Positions 1 to 4,838 of a stretch of 8,643 nucleotides of DNA are shown here, in pieces. This DNA is from DASZZX01 sp036260415 (lineage in GTDB: Bacteria; Actinomycetota; Nitriliruptoria; Nitriliruptorales; JAHWKO01). The translations under genes and the position numbers were made by a program. Position 1 is the stretch's first letter; each line of letters begins with the position of its first letter. The notes beneath the pieces are model-generated. The model had not been told where the DNA came from. It saw nothing but the letters and a program-made list of their open reading frames with translations, and ran no database searches. The stretch is from the NCBI GenBank assembly GCA_036260415.1, contig DASZZX010000236.1:1-8643 (forward strand), in the 5' to 3' direction.

Positions 1-102
1 GCGGCGAGCCGTCCCGGCCCGCCGGGCAGCCCACCGGCCCCGACGGCGCGCGCGGCGAGCCGTCCCGGCCCGCCGGGCAGCCCACCGGCCCCGACGGCGC
101 CC
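1..102 (+). repeat. 51-bp direct tandem repeat, two copies, in frame
   Basis: Bases 1-51 and 52-102 are identical except at 50 (g) versus 101 (c). That change turns one Ala codon, gcg, into another, gcc. The unit is 51 bp (17 codons), so copy number can change without shifting the frame. The first copy touches the window edge, so more copies may lie upstream. The near-identity suggests a recent duplication or ongoing expansion and contraction. Confidence 0.93.
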
Positions 103-236
103 GTGCACCTGCGGAGACGGCGGACGCCGGTCCCGAGCTCCCTGCGGAGGGCGGCCCGGCCTCGGGCCCGGCCCGCCAGCAACCTGCGGAGGCGGAGGAG
201 CACCCCGAGGAGCAGCGCACCGCCGGTCAGCCCTAG
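1..236 (+). CDS. rpsB: C-terminal tail of probable 30S ribosomal protein S2 (partial, 5' end outside window)
   Basis: An open frame enters the window (first full codon at base 3) and ends at TAG 234-236, giving 77 visible residues. They are almost all Pro, Gly, Ala, Glu, Arg and Gln, with no hydrophobic core, so this is a disordered tail and not a folded domain. It opens with two exact copies of the 17-residue unit GEPSRPAGQPTGPDGAR and then becomes acidic and rich in PAE-like steps. The assignment rests on position: rpsB directly precedes tsf in almost all bacteria, and actinobacterial S2 proteins often carry long Ala/Pro/Glu-rich C-terminal extensions. The S2 fold itself is not in the window, so the gene name is an inference. 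The single base change between the repeat copies is synonymous, which supports this frame being translated. The stop is 70 bases before the tsf start. Confidence 0.66.
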   Translation, partial: GEPSRPAGQPTGPDGARGEPSRPAGQPTGPDGARAPAETADAGPELPAEGGPASGPARQQPAEAEEHPEEQRTAGQP

Positions 237-257
237 CGCGGTCGCTCAGCTCCGCGC
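236..257 (+). terminator. GC hairpin in the rpsB-tsf gap (possible attenuator)
   Basis: gcgcgg (236-241) can pair with ccgcgc (252-257) around a 10-base loop. A competing stem pairs gtcgc (241-245) with gcgac (256-260). There is no T-run. Partial termination between rpsB and tsf is known in other bacteria. In DNA this GC-rich a six-pair stem can arise by chance, so this is a weak call. Confidence 0.25.
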
Positions 258-293
258 GACCCGGACCGCTCCTACATCCACCGCAGCCGTGAC

Positions 294-298
294 AGGAG
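294..298 (+). promoter_or_regulatory. Ribosome binding site that fixes the tsf start
   Basis: aggag lies 8 bases before GTG 307. It supports starting EF-Ts there rather than at upstream in-frame codons, which would add Arg/Pro/Ser-rich residues that overlap the rpsB tail and match nothing in the family. Confidence 0.8.
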
Positions 299-306
299 TC
301 ACCACC

Positions 307-915
307 GTGGCCGACATCACCGCCTCCGACGTCAAGCGCCTCCGCGACCTGACCGGCGCCGGCATGATGGCCTGCAAGCAGGCGCTGGTCGACGCCGATG
401 GCGATCTCCAGAGGGCCGCCGATCTGGTGCGCGAACGGACCGGTGCCAAGATGGACGCCCGCGCCGCCGAGCGCACCGCCCGGGAAGGCCTGGTCCACGC
501 CTACCTGCACACCCCGACGCCGGGCACGCCGGCGAAGGTCGGCGTCATGGTGCAGCTGTCCTGCGAGACCGACTTCGTCGCCAGGAACGAGGCCTTCCAG
601 CAGCTCGCGCGCGACCTCGCGCTGCACATCGCCGCGTACCGGCCGGCGGTCGTGTCCGAGGACCAGATCGACGAGGCGACCCTCTCGAAGGAGCGCGAGT
701 TCGCTCGCAAGGAGGCGGAGGGCAAGCCGGAGCAGGTCGTCGAGCGCATCGTCGAGGGCAAGATCGCCAGGTTCTACGAGGAGCAGGTCCTCCTCAACCA
801 GCGTTTCATCCGCGACGAGCGCCGCACGGTCGCGGAGGTCGTCTCGGAGGTGCAGGGCATCATCGGGGAGAAGATCGAGATCGCTCGGTTCGCGCGCTTC
901 GAGGTCGGCGCCTGA
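307..915 (+). CDS. tsf: Elongation factor Ts (short form)
   Basis: EF-Ts is the cytoplasmic nucleotide-exchange factor that releases GDP from EF-Tu during translation. The 202-residue product starts with the family's UBA-like N-terminal domain (about 1-40, including DLTGAGMMACKQAL). The core follows with the signature SCETDFVARNEAF (85-97), where the Thr-Asp-Phe-Val residues contact EF-Tu. It ends in the conserved EVVSEVQGIIGEKI segment (177-190). The GTG start is chosen because of its ribosome binding site and because MADITASDVKRLRDLTGAG is the normal family N-terminus. Mycobacterial and Streptomyces EF-Ts proteins are about 270-278 residues. This one is closer to the short Thermus-type factor of about 196 residues and appears to have a reduced second core repeat. 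It lies 70 bases after the probable rpsB and 79 bases before pyrH. Identification is secure. Confidence 0.97.
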   Translation: MADITASDVKRLRDLTGAGMMACKQALVDADGDLQRAADLVRERTGAKMDARAAERTAREGLVHAYLHTPTPGTPAKVGVMVQLSCETDFVARNEAFQQLARDLALHIAAYRPAVVSEDQIDEATLSKEREFARKEAEGKPEQVVERIVEGKIARFYEEQVLLNQRFIRDERRTVAEVVSEVQGIIGEKIEIARFARFEVGA

Positions 916-921
916 CCCGGC

Positions 922-947
922 CCGCCGACGCATGACGCGACCGGCGG
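922..947 (+). terminator. Weak hairpin between tsf and pyrH
   Basis: ccgccg (922-927) can pair with cggcgg (942-947) around a 14-base loop. A competing stem pairs cgcat (929-933) with atgcg (948-952). It sits just after the tsf stop and just before the pyrH -10 box, as expected for a partial terminator. No T-run follows, so confidence is low. Confidence 0.27.
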
Positions 948-958
948 ATGCGGGGGCG

Positions 959-964
959 TAGCAT
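959..964 (+). promoter_or_regulatory. Predicted -10 box (TAGCAT) for pyrH
   Basis: TAGCAT fits the actinobacterial housekeeping -10 pattern TANNNT. It would start transcription near 971 and give a leader of about 24 bases carrying the pyrH ribosome binding site (aggagg, 985-990). No convincing -35 hexamer is visible at the usual distance. This would let pyrH-frr be expressed apart from rpsB-tsf. Confidence 0.5.
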
Positions 965-969
965 CATGG

Positions 970-981
970 GCGGGATCCCGC
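970..981 (+). promoter_or_regulatory. 12-bp perfect palindrome at the pyrH transcription start
   Basis: gcgggatcccgc reads the same on both strands. It covers the start point predicted from the 959-964 box and ends 3 bases before the gagg of the ribosome binding site. It could be an operator or, in RNA, a four-pair hairpin with a gatc loop that affects ribosome access. Function is unproven. Confidence 0.3.
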
Positions 982-994
982 ACGAGGAGGGTCG

Positions 995-1738
995 GTGGAG
1001 CGACGCGCGAGCTACCGACGGGTGCTGCTGAAGCTCTCCGGCGAAGCGTTCTCCGATCCGGCCGTCCGCGGGGGCATCGACCCTGGTGTCGTGCGGCAGA
1101 TCGCCGGCGAGATCGCCGATGTCATCGAGACACACGGCACCGAGGTCGGCGTCGTGGTCGGTGGCGGCAACATCTTCCGCGGGGACTCGCGGGCTGCCAC
1201 CGGCATGGAGCGCTCCAGCGCCGACCACATGGGCATGCTGGCCACGGTCATCAACGCCCTCGCTCTGCAGGACGCGCTGGAGAAGGCCGGGGTGCAGACG
1301 CGCGTGCAGAGCGCCATCTGGATGCAGGAGGTGGCCGAGCCCTACATCCGCCGCCGCGCGCTCCGCCACCTCGAGAAGGGCCGGGTGGTGATCTTCGCGG
1401 CCGGCCTCGGCGCCCCGTACTTCTCGACGGACACGGCCGCCGCCCAGCGTGCCTTGGAGATCGACGCGGAGGTGATCCTGAAGGGCACCCACGTCGACGG
1501 GGTGTACGACGCGGATCCCCGCACGCACCCGGACGCGACGCGGTTCGAGACCATCGACTTCCTCGAGGTGCTCAACCGCGGCCTAAAGGTGATGGACGCG
1601 ACCGCCATCTCGCTGTGCATGGACAACAAGCTGCCGATCGTGGTGTTCGAGCTGCTGCGCGAGGGCAACATCCAGCTGGTGGTGGAAGGCCAGCGTGTCG
1701 GCACCCTCGTGACCGCGGGGGTGGAGCCGGCCGGTTGA
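995..1738 (+). CDS. pyrH: Uridylate kinase (UMP kinase)
   Basis: UMP kinase makes UDP from UMP and ATP, the committed step towards UTP and CTP. It is a cytoplasmic hexamer of the amino-acid-kinase fold, unrelated to eukaryotic UMP/CMP kinases. The 247-residue protein has the N-terminal nucleotide-binding strand RRVLLKLSGEAF (8-19), the glycine loop GGGNIFRG (56-63) and the UMP-site region DHMGML (78-82). It also has FSTDTAAAQRALEI (143-156) and the LKGTHVDGVYDADP motif (162-175), typical of bacterial PyrH. Length matches the family. The GTG start has a strong aggagg site 4 bases upstream, and the next conserved residues follow at once. Its own -10 box and a palindrome lie just upstream. frr follows 39 bases later, the usual actinobacterial pairing. 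Bacterial PyrH is commonly activated by GTP and inhibited by UTP; that is family knowledge, not read from this sequence. Confidence 0.98.
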   Translation: MERRASYRRVLLKLSGEAFSDPAVRGGIDPGVVRQIAGEIADVIETHGTEVGVVVGGGNIFRGDSRAATGMERSSADHMGMLATVINALALQDALEKAGVQTRVQSAIWMQEVAEPYIRRRALRHLEKGRVVIFAAGLGAPYFSTDTAAAQRALEIDAEVILKGTHVDGVYDADPRTHPDATRFETIDFLEVLNRGLKVMDATAISLCMDNKLPIVVFELLREGNIQLVVEGQRVGTLVTAGVEPAG

Positions 1739-1777
1739 GCACGGCCGCGTCGAATCGCACCGGAAGGAGACCGCGCG

Positions 1778-2353
1778 ATGGCTCTCAACGACATGGGCCC
1801 TGAGGAGATCCTGGCCGACGCCGACCACAAGATGGATCAGGCGGTGTCGCACACCCAGGACGCGTTCGCCGGGATCCGCACGGGCCGAGCGAACCCCCAA
1901 CTGCTGCAGAACCTACGGGTCGACTACTACGGGCAGCCGACGCCCCTGCAGCAGCTGGCGTCGTTCTCGGTGCCGGAACCACGCATGCTCGTCATCAACC
2001 CCTTCGACAAAGGCTCGACCGACGACATCGAGAGAGCGATCCGCGACTCCGACTTCGGTCTCAACCCCTCCACGGACGGTCAGATCATCCGATGCGTGTT
2101 CCCTGAGCTCACCGAGGAGCGCAGACGCGAGTACATCAAGCTCACCAAGGCCCGTGCGGAGGAGGGCCGCATCGCGGTGCGCAACGTGCGGCGCCACGCC
2201 AAGGACGCCCTGCAGGCCCTGGAGGACCACGGCAGCATCGGAGCGGACGAGCACGACCGGCACGCCAAGCGGCTCGAGGAGCTCACCGCCCAGCACGTCA
2301 AGCGCATCGACGAGCTCCTCGAGGGCAAGGAGCGCGAGCTACTCGAGGTGTGA
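1778..2353 (+). CDS. frr: Ribosome recycling factor
   Basis: RRF acts with EF-G to split the post-termination ribosome so its subunits can be reused. The product is 191 residues, close to the family norm of about 185. It shows the expected layout: an N-terminal helix with GIRTGRANPQLL (residues 32-43), the beta domain VDYYGQPTPLQQLASFSVPEPRM (48-70) with INPFDK (73-78), and a long C-terminal coiled segment. That segment includes LTEERRREYIKLTKARAEEGRIAVRNVRR (about 111-139). The ATG start follows aaggaga (1764-1770) at 7 bases, a near-ideal site. The slightly extended start (MALNDMGPEE) is ordinary for actinobacteria. The gene lies 39 bases after pyrH and 30 before cdsA, consistent with one transcript. 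Nothing is odd in the sequence. Confidence 0.98.
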   Translation: MALNDMGPEEILADADHKMDQAVSHTQDAFAGIRTGRANPQLLQNLRVDYYGQPTPLQQLASFSVPEPRMLVINPFDKGSTDDIERAIRDSDFGLNPSTDGQIIRCVFPELTEERRREYIKLTKARAEEGRIAVRNVRRHAKDALQALEDHGSIGADEHDRHAKRLEELTAQHVKRIDELLEGKERELLEV

Positions 2354-2383
2354 CGACCCGCAACACCATCACCAGGGAGCACG

Positions 2384-3397
2384 ATGGACGGCGACGCGAC
2401 ACAACGCCTCCCGTCCGATGACGACCATCCCGAGCCGCATGGCGCACTCTCCGAACCGACCCGCCCCGTCGCCGACGACCCCGGGCGCGGCGAGGATCTG
2501 ACCCGTCCGGAGGGGCCCGACGACCGGCCCCGGACACGACAAGGTGGAGGCGGATCGTCGCCACGCGGCGACCAGCAGCGCTTCACCGACCGTGACCTGC
2601 CGGTCGCGGTCACGGCCGGCGTGCTCCTGGCGTCCCTGTTCCTGCTCACGCTGTTGCTGCATCCGGCGGCGTTCACCGCGCTGGTCGTGGTGCTCATCCT
2701 GCTGGGCGTCGTCGAGACCGCCAGGGTCTGCCGCGAACGTGACGTGCGCATCGCCACCCCGGTCGTAGTGGTGGCCGCGCTTGTGCTGCTGATCGGCGCC
2801 TACCGCGTCGGTCACGGCGGGCAGGCGGTGGGCCTGGTCACCCTGTTCGTCGGCGCGGTGGTCTGGGAGCTGGCCGATCCGCAACGCCACGACGTCTTCC
2901 GCACCGTCGCGGCCACCGTGATGCTCGGACTGTGGGTGCCGTTCCTCGGCTCCTACGCGGTCCTGCTCATCACCTGGCCGGCCGACGCGTGGGTCGCGGT
3001 CCTCGCGACCGTCGGCGTGACGGTCGTCGCCGACATCGGCGCGTACGTGGTGGGGACCCGCTTCGGCAGCCACCAGCTGGCCCCGTCGGTCAGTCCAGGC
3101 AAGACGTGGGAGGGCGTGCTCGGCGGTGTCGTGGTCGCCACCGGCCTGGCGGTGGCGACCCTGCCCCTGCTCGGCAGCGCCCACCTGTTCGACGTCGGGC
3201 GGTCGGTCGTGTTCGCGCTCGTGGTGACCGTCGCCGGGGTGGTGGGCGACCTCTCCGAGTCCCTGCTGAAGCGGGACCTCGGGGTCAAGGACTTCGGTGG
3301 GATCATCCCGGGCCACGGCGGGGTCCTCGACCGGGTCGACGCCATCCTGTTCGCCTTACCGACCGGCTACTACACGCTGTCGTTGCTCGCGCGCTGA
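2384..3397 (+). CDS. cdsA: Phosphatidate cytidylyltransferase (CDP-diacylglycerol synthase)
   Basis: This integral membrane enzyme converts phosphatidic acid and CTP to CDP-diacylglycerol, the precursor of phosphatidylinositol, phosphatidylglycerol and cardiolipin. The C-terminal family signature is complete at residues 293-319: Ser293, Lys296-Arg297, Lys302-Asp303, His311-Gly-Gly313, Asp316-Arg317 and Asp319. The Asp and Lys residues of this motif bind metal and substrate. About eight hydrophobic membrane segments run from residue 73 to 335. PSVSPGKTWEG (234-244) is another typical CdsA motif. The first 70 or so residues are polar, rich in Pro, Asp, Gly and Arg, and probably disordered in the cytoplasm; such extensions are common in actinobacteria. 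The ATG follows agggag (2374-2379) by only 4 bases, so a later start within the polar tail cannot be excluded. A strong hairpin lies 4 bases after the stop. Confidence 0.96.
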   Translation: MDGDATQRLPSDDDHPEPHGALSEPTRPVADDPGRGEDLTRPEGPDDRPRTRQGGGGSSPRGDQQRFTDRDLPVAVTAGVLLASLFLLTLLLHPAAFTALVVVLILLGVVETARVCRERDVRIATPVVVVAALVLLIGAYRVGHGGQAVGLVTLFVGAVVWELADPQRHDVFRTVAATVMLGLWVPFLGSYAVLLITWPADAWVAVLATVGVTVVADIGAYVVGTRFGSHQLAPSVSPGKTWEGVLGGVVVATGLAVATLPLLGSAHLFDVGRSVVFALVVTVAGVVGDLSESLLKRDLGVKDFGGIIPGHGGVLDRVDAILFALPTGYYTLSLLAR

Positions 3398-3401
3398 GCC
3401 C

Positions 3402-3427
3402 CCGGACCGGCCAGGCTGCCGGTCCGG
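3402..3427 (+). terminator. Strong hairpin after cdsA, probable intrinsic terminator
   Basis: ccggaccggc (3402-3411) and gccggtccgg (3418-3427) form a perfect 10-pair stem with a 6-base loop, starting 4 bases after the cdsA stop. There is no T-run, but many actinobacterial terminators lack one. A new -10 box starts 10 bases later, which fits a transcription-unit boundary between cdsA and the dxr group. Confidence 0.62.
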
Positions 3428-3436
3428 CCGGTCCCG

Positions 3437-3442
3437 TACCCT
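3437..3442 (+). promoter_or_regulatory. Predicted -10 box (TACCCT) of a leaderless promoter
   Basis: TACCCT matches TANNNT and is followed by 7 bases and then ATG 3450. That is the spacing at which transcription would start on the A of the ATG, giving a leaderless mRNA, a common arrangement in actinobacteria. No Shine-Dalgarno sequence precedes this ATG. No clear -35 is visible, because that region is taken up by the terminator hairpin. This promoter would drive the small ORF, dxr and the protease gene. Confidence 0.5.
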
Positions 3443-3449
3443 GACCCCC

Positions 3450-3617
3450 ATGCCGCCGTGCCAGCACTTCGCCGGGTCGGGCGGCCCGCACCAGCTCGCC
3501 TGCGCGGGACCGCGACCGCGCGATCTAAGCGAGCCCGACGGCCGCGGTCGTGCCAAGTGGTGCCTCCACCGTGCCGCGGGCGACGGGCCGCGACTCGTCG
3601 CTGTGCCGCGGGGCTGA
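3450..3617 (+). CDS. Small Cys/His-containing ORF before dxr, function unknown
   Basis: I do not recognise this 55-residue product. It starts at ATG 3450, placed for leaderless translation behind a TACCCT box, and stops at TGA 3615-3617, two bases before the dxr GTG, so termination could feed reinitiation at dxr. The protein has Cys4-x-His6, His14-x3-Cys18 and Cys38-x-His40, a spacing that could bind a metal ion such as zinc. It also contains the basic stretch GRGRAKWCLHR (31-41). It has no membrane segment or signal peptide. By my hand count about 84% of its codons end in G or C, higher than in the dxr frame over the same bases, so this looks like the coding frame here. It may be a real small metal-binding protein, a regulatory leader peptide for dxr, or chance. 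No known family can be assigned. Confidence 0.5.
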   Translation: MPPCQHFAGSGGPHQLACAGPRPRDLSEPDGRGRAKWCLHRAAGDGPRLVAVPRG

Positions 3618-3619
3618 CC

Positions 3620-4837
3620 GTGTCCTCCCGCCGTCGCGTCGTACTGCTGGGGTCGACCGGCTCGATCGGCACGCAGGCAGCGGAGGTGATCCGCGCGCAC
3701 GCCGACCGCTTCGAGGTCGTCGGGCTGGCGGCCGGTCGTGACGTCGACCGCCTCCTGGCACAGGCGGACGAGTTCGGCACCCGCGACCTGGCACTCGCCG
3801 ACCGGGACGCCGCTGCGCTCCTGCGCAGCCTCCGCCCACACGCGCGCGTGCGCGACGGTGTCGAGGGCATCACGGAACTCGCTGCGCTGCCGGACGCCGA
3901 CGTCGTGCTGAACGGCATCGTGGGCTCACGCGGCCTGCTGCCCACGCTGGCTGCGCTGGAGGCCGGCCACACGGTCGCGCTGGCCAACAAGGAGAGCCTC
4001 ATCGTCGGTGGGGAGCTCGTGCTGGCGGCTGCCGACGGCGCGGGGCGTGCGCGCGATCGCTCCCACGACGGCATGGGCAGGATCGTCCCGGTCGACAGCG
4101 AACACTCGGCGTTGGCGCAGTGCCTGCGGGGCGGCCGCCGGGCCGATGTGGCCCGGCTGGTGCTCACCGCCAGCGGGGGCCCCTTCCGCGGGCGTAGCCG
4201 GCGCGACCTCGCCGGAGTGACGGCCACCGACGCGTTGGCCCACCCGACGTGGCACATGGGACCGGTCATCACGGTCAACTCGGCGACGTTGATGAACAAG
4301 GGTCTGGAGCTGATCGAGGCGCACCTGCTGTTCGGTGTGGCGTGGGAGGCCCTGGACGTGGTGGTCCACCCGCAGTCGGTCGTGCACTCGATGGTCGAGT
4401 TCGTCGACGGAGCGACGCTGGCGCAGCTCTCGCCCCCGGACATGCGGCTGCCGATCCAGATGGCGCTGGCCTGGCCCGAACGGCTGCCTGGCGCGCACGT
4501 GGCGATGGACTGGACGGTTCCCCTCGAGCTCACGTTCGAACCCGTCGACCGCTCCACGTTCCGGTCCCTGGATCTGTGCGAGGCCGCCGGGCGTCGAGGA
4601 GGGACCGCTCCCGCGGTGCTGAACGCCGCCAACGAGCAGGCGGTGGCGGCCTTCCTGTCCGACCGGATCGGCTTCCTCGACATCGCGGAGGTGGTGGAGG
4701 CGGTGCTCGACGAGCACCTGGCCGCCGCGCCGGGAACGCCTCCCACCCTGGACGACGTTCTCCACGCCGAGGGCTGGGCGCGGGTGCGCGCCGACGAGCT
4801 CCTGCGAGGACGCCGATCCGCGGCGGAACGGGTCTGA
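3620..4837 (+). CDS. dxr: 1-deoxy-D-xylulose 5-phosphate reductoisomerase
   Basis: Dxr (IspC) turns 1-deoxy-D-xylulose 5-phosphate into 2-C-methyl-D-erythritol 4-phosphate with NADPH and a divalent metal. It is the first committed step of the MEP isoprenoid pathway and the target of fosmidomycin. The 405-residue protein has the NADPH-binding loop GSTGSIG (11-17), the LANKESL motif (121-127), and metal ligands Asp159 and Glu161 in PVDSEHSA with Glu230 in NKGLELIEAH. It also has ASGGPF (184-189) and the active-site flap HPTWHMG (208-214). The C-terminal helical domain includes NAANEQAV (335-342). GTG 3620 is chosen because the upstream in-frame extension to 3458 is Arg/Pro-rich, overlaps the small ORF and lacks coding bias. 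Translation is probably coupled to the small ORF (2-base gap), and the next gene begins 1 base after the dxr stop. A polar insert at 138-153 is slightly longer than in E. coli. Confidence 0.97.
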   Translation: MSSRRRVVLLGSTGSIGTQAAEVIRAHADRFEVVGLAAGRDVDRLLAQADEFGTRDLALADRDAAALLRSLRPHARVRDGVEGITELAALPDADVVLNGIVGSRGLLPTLAALEAGHTVALANKESLIVGGELVLAAADGAGRARDRSHDGMGRIVPVDSEHSALAQCLRGGRRADVARLVLTASGGPFRGRSRRDLAGVTATDALAHPTWHMGPVITVNSATLMNKGLELIEAHLLFGVAWEALDVVVHPQSVVHSMVEFVDGATLAQLSPPDMRLPIQMALAWPERLPGAHVAMDWTVPLELTFEPVDRSTFRSLDLCEAAGRRGGTAPAVLNAANEQAVAAFLSDRIGFLDIAEVVEAVLDEHLAAAPGTPPTLDDVLHAEGWARVRADELLRGRRSAAERV

Positions 4838-4838
4838 C

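Noticed and set aside
103..306. Longer N-terminus for EF-Ts starting at GTG 103
   Set aside because: The extra 68 residues overlap the probable rpsB tail and are Arg/Pro/Ser-rich. GTG 307 has a good ribosome site and gives the normal family start.
2369..3316. Minus-strand open frame of 315 codons antisense to cdsA
   Set aside because: Its His/Asp/Gln-rich composition is the complement of hydrophobic membrane codons; no domain is visible.
3458..3619. Longer N-terminus for Dxr
   Set aside because: The extension is Arg/Pro-rich, has poor GC bias at third positions and lies over the small ORF. Family proteins begin a few residues before the GSTGSIG loop.
3370..4746. Minus-strand open frame of 458 codons antisense to dxr
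   Set aside because: It is a shadow of the dxr codon bias in GC-rich DNA. Its translation is Ser/Arg/Ala-rich with no motif, and the plus strand encodes a complete Dxr.
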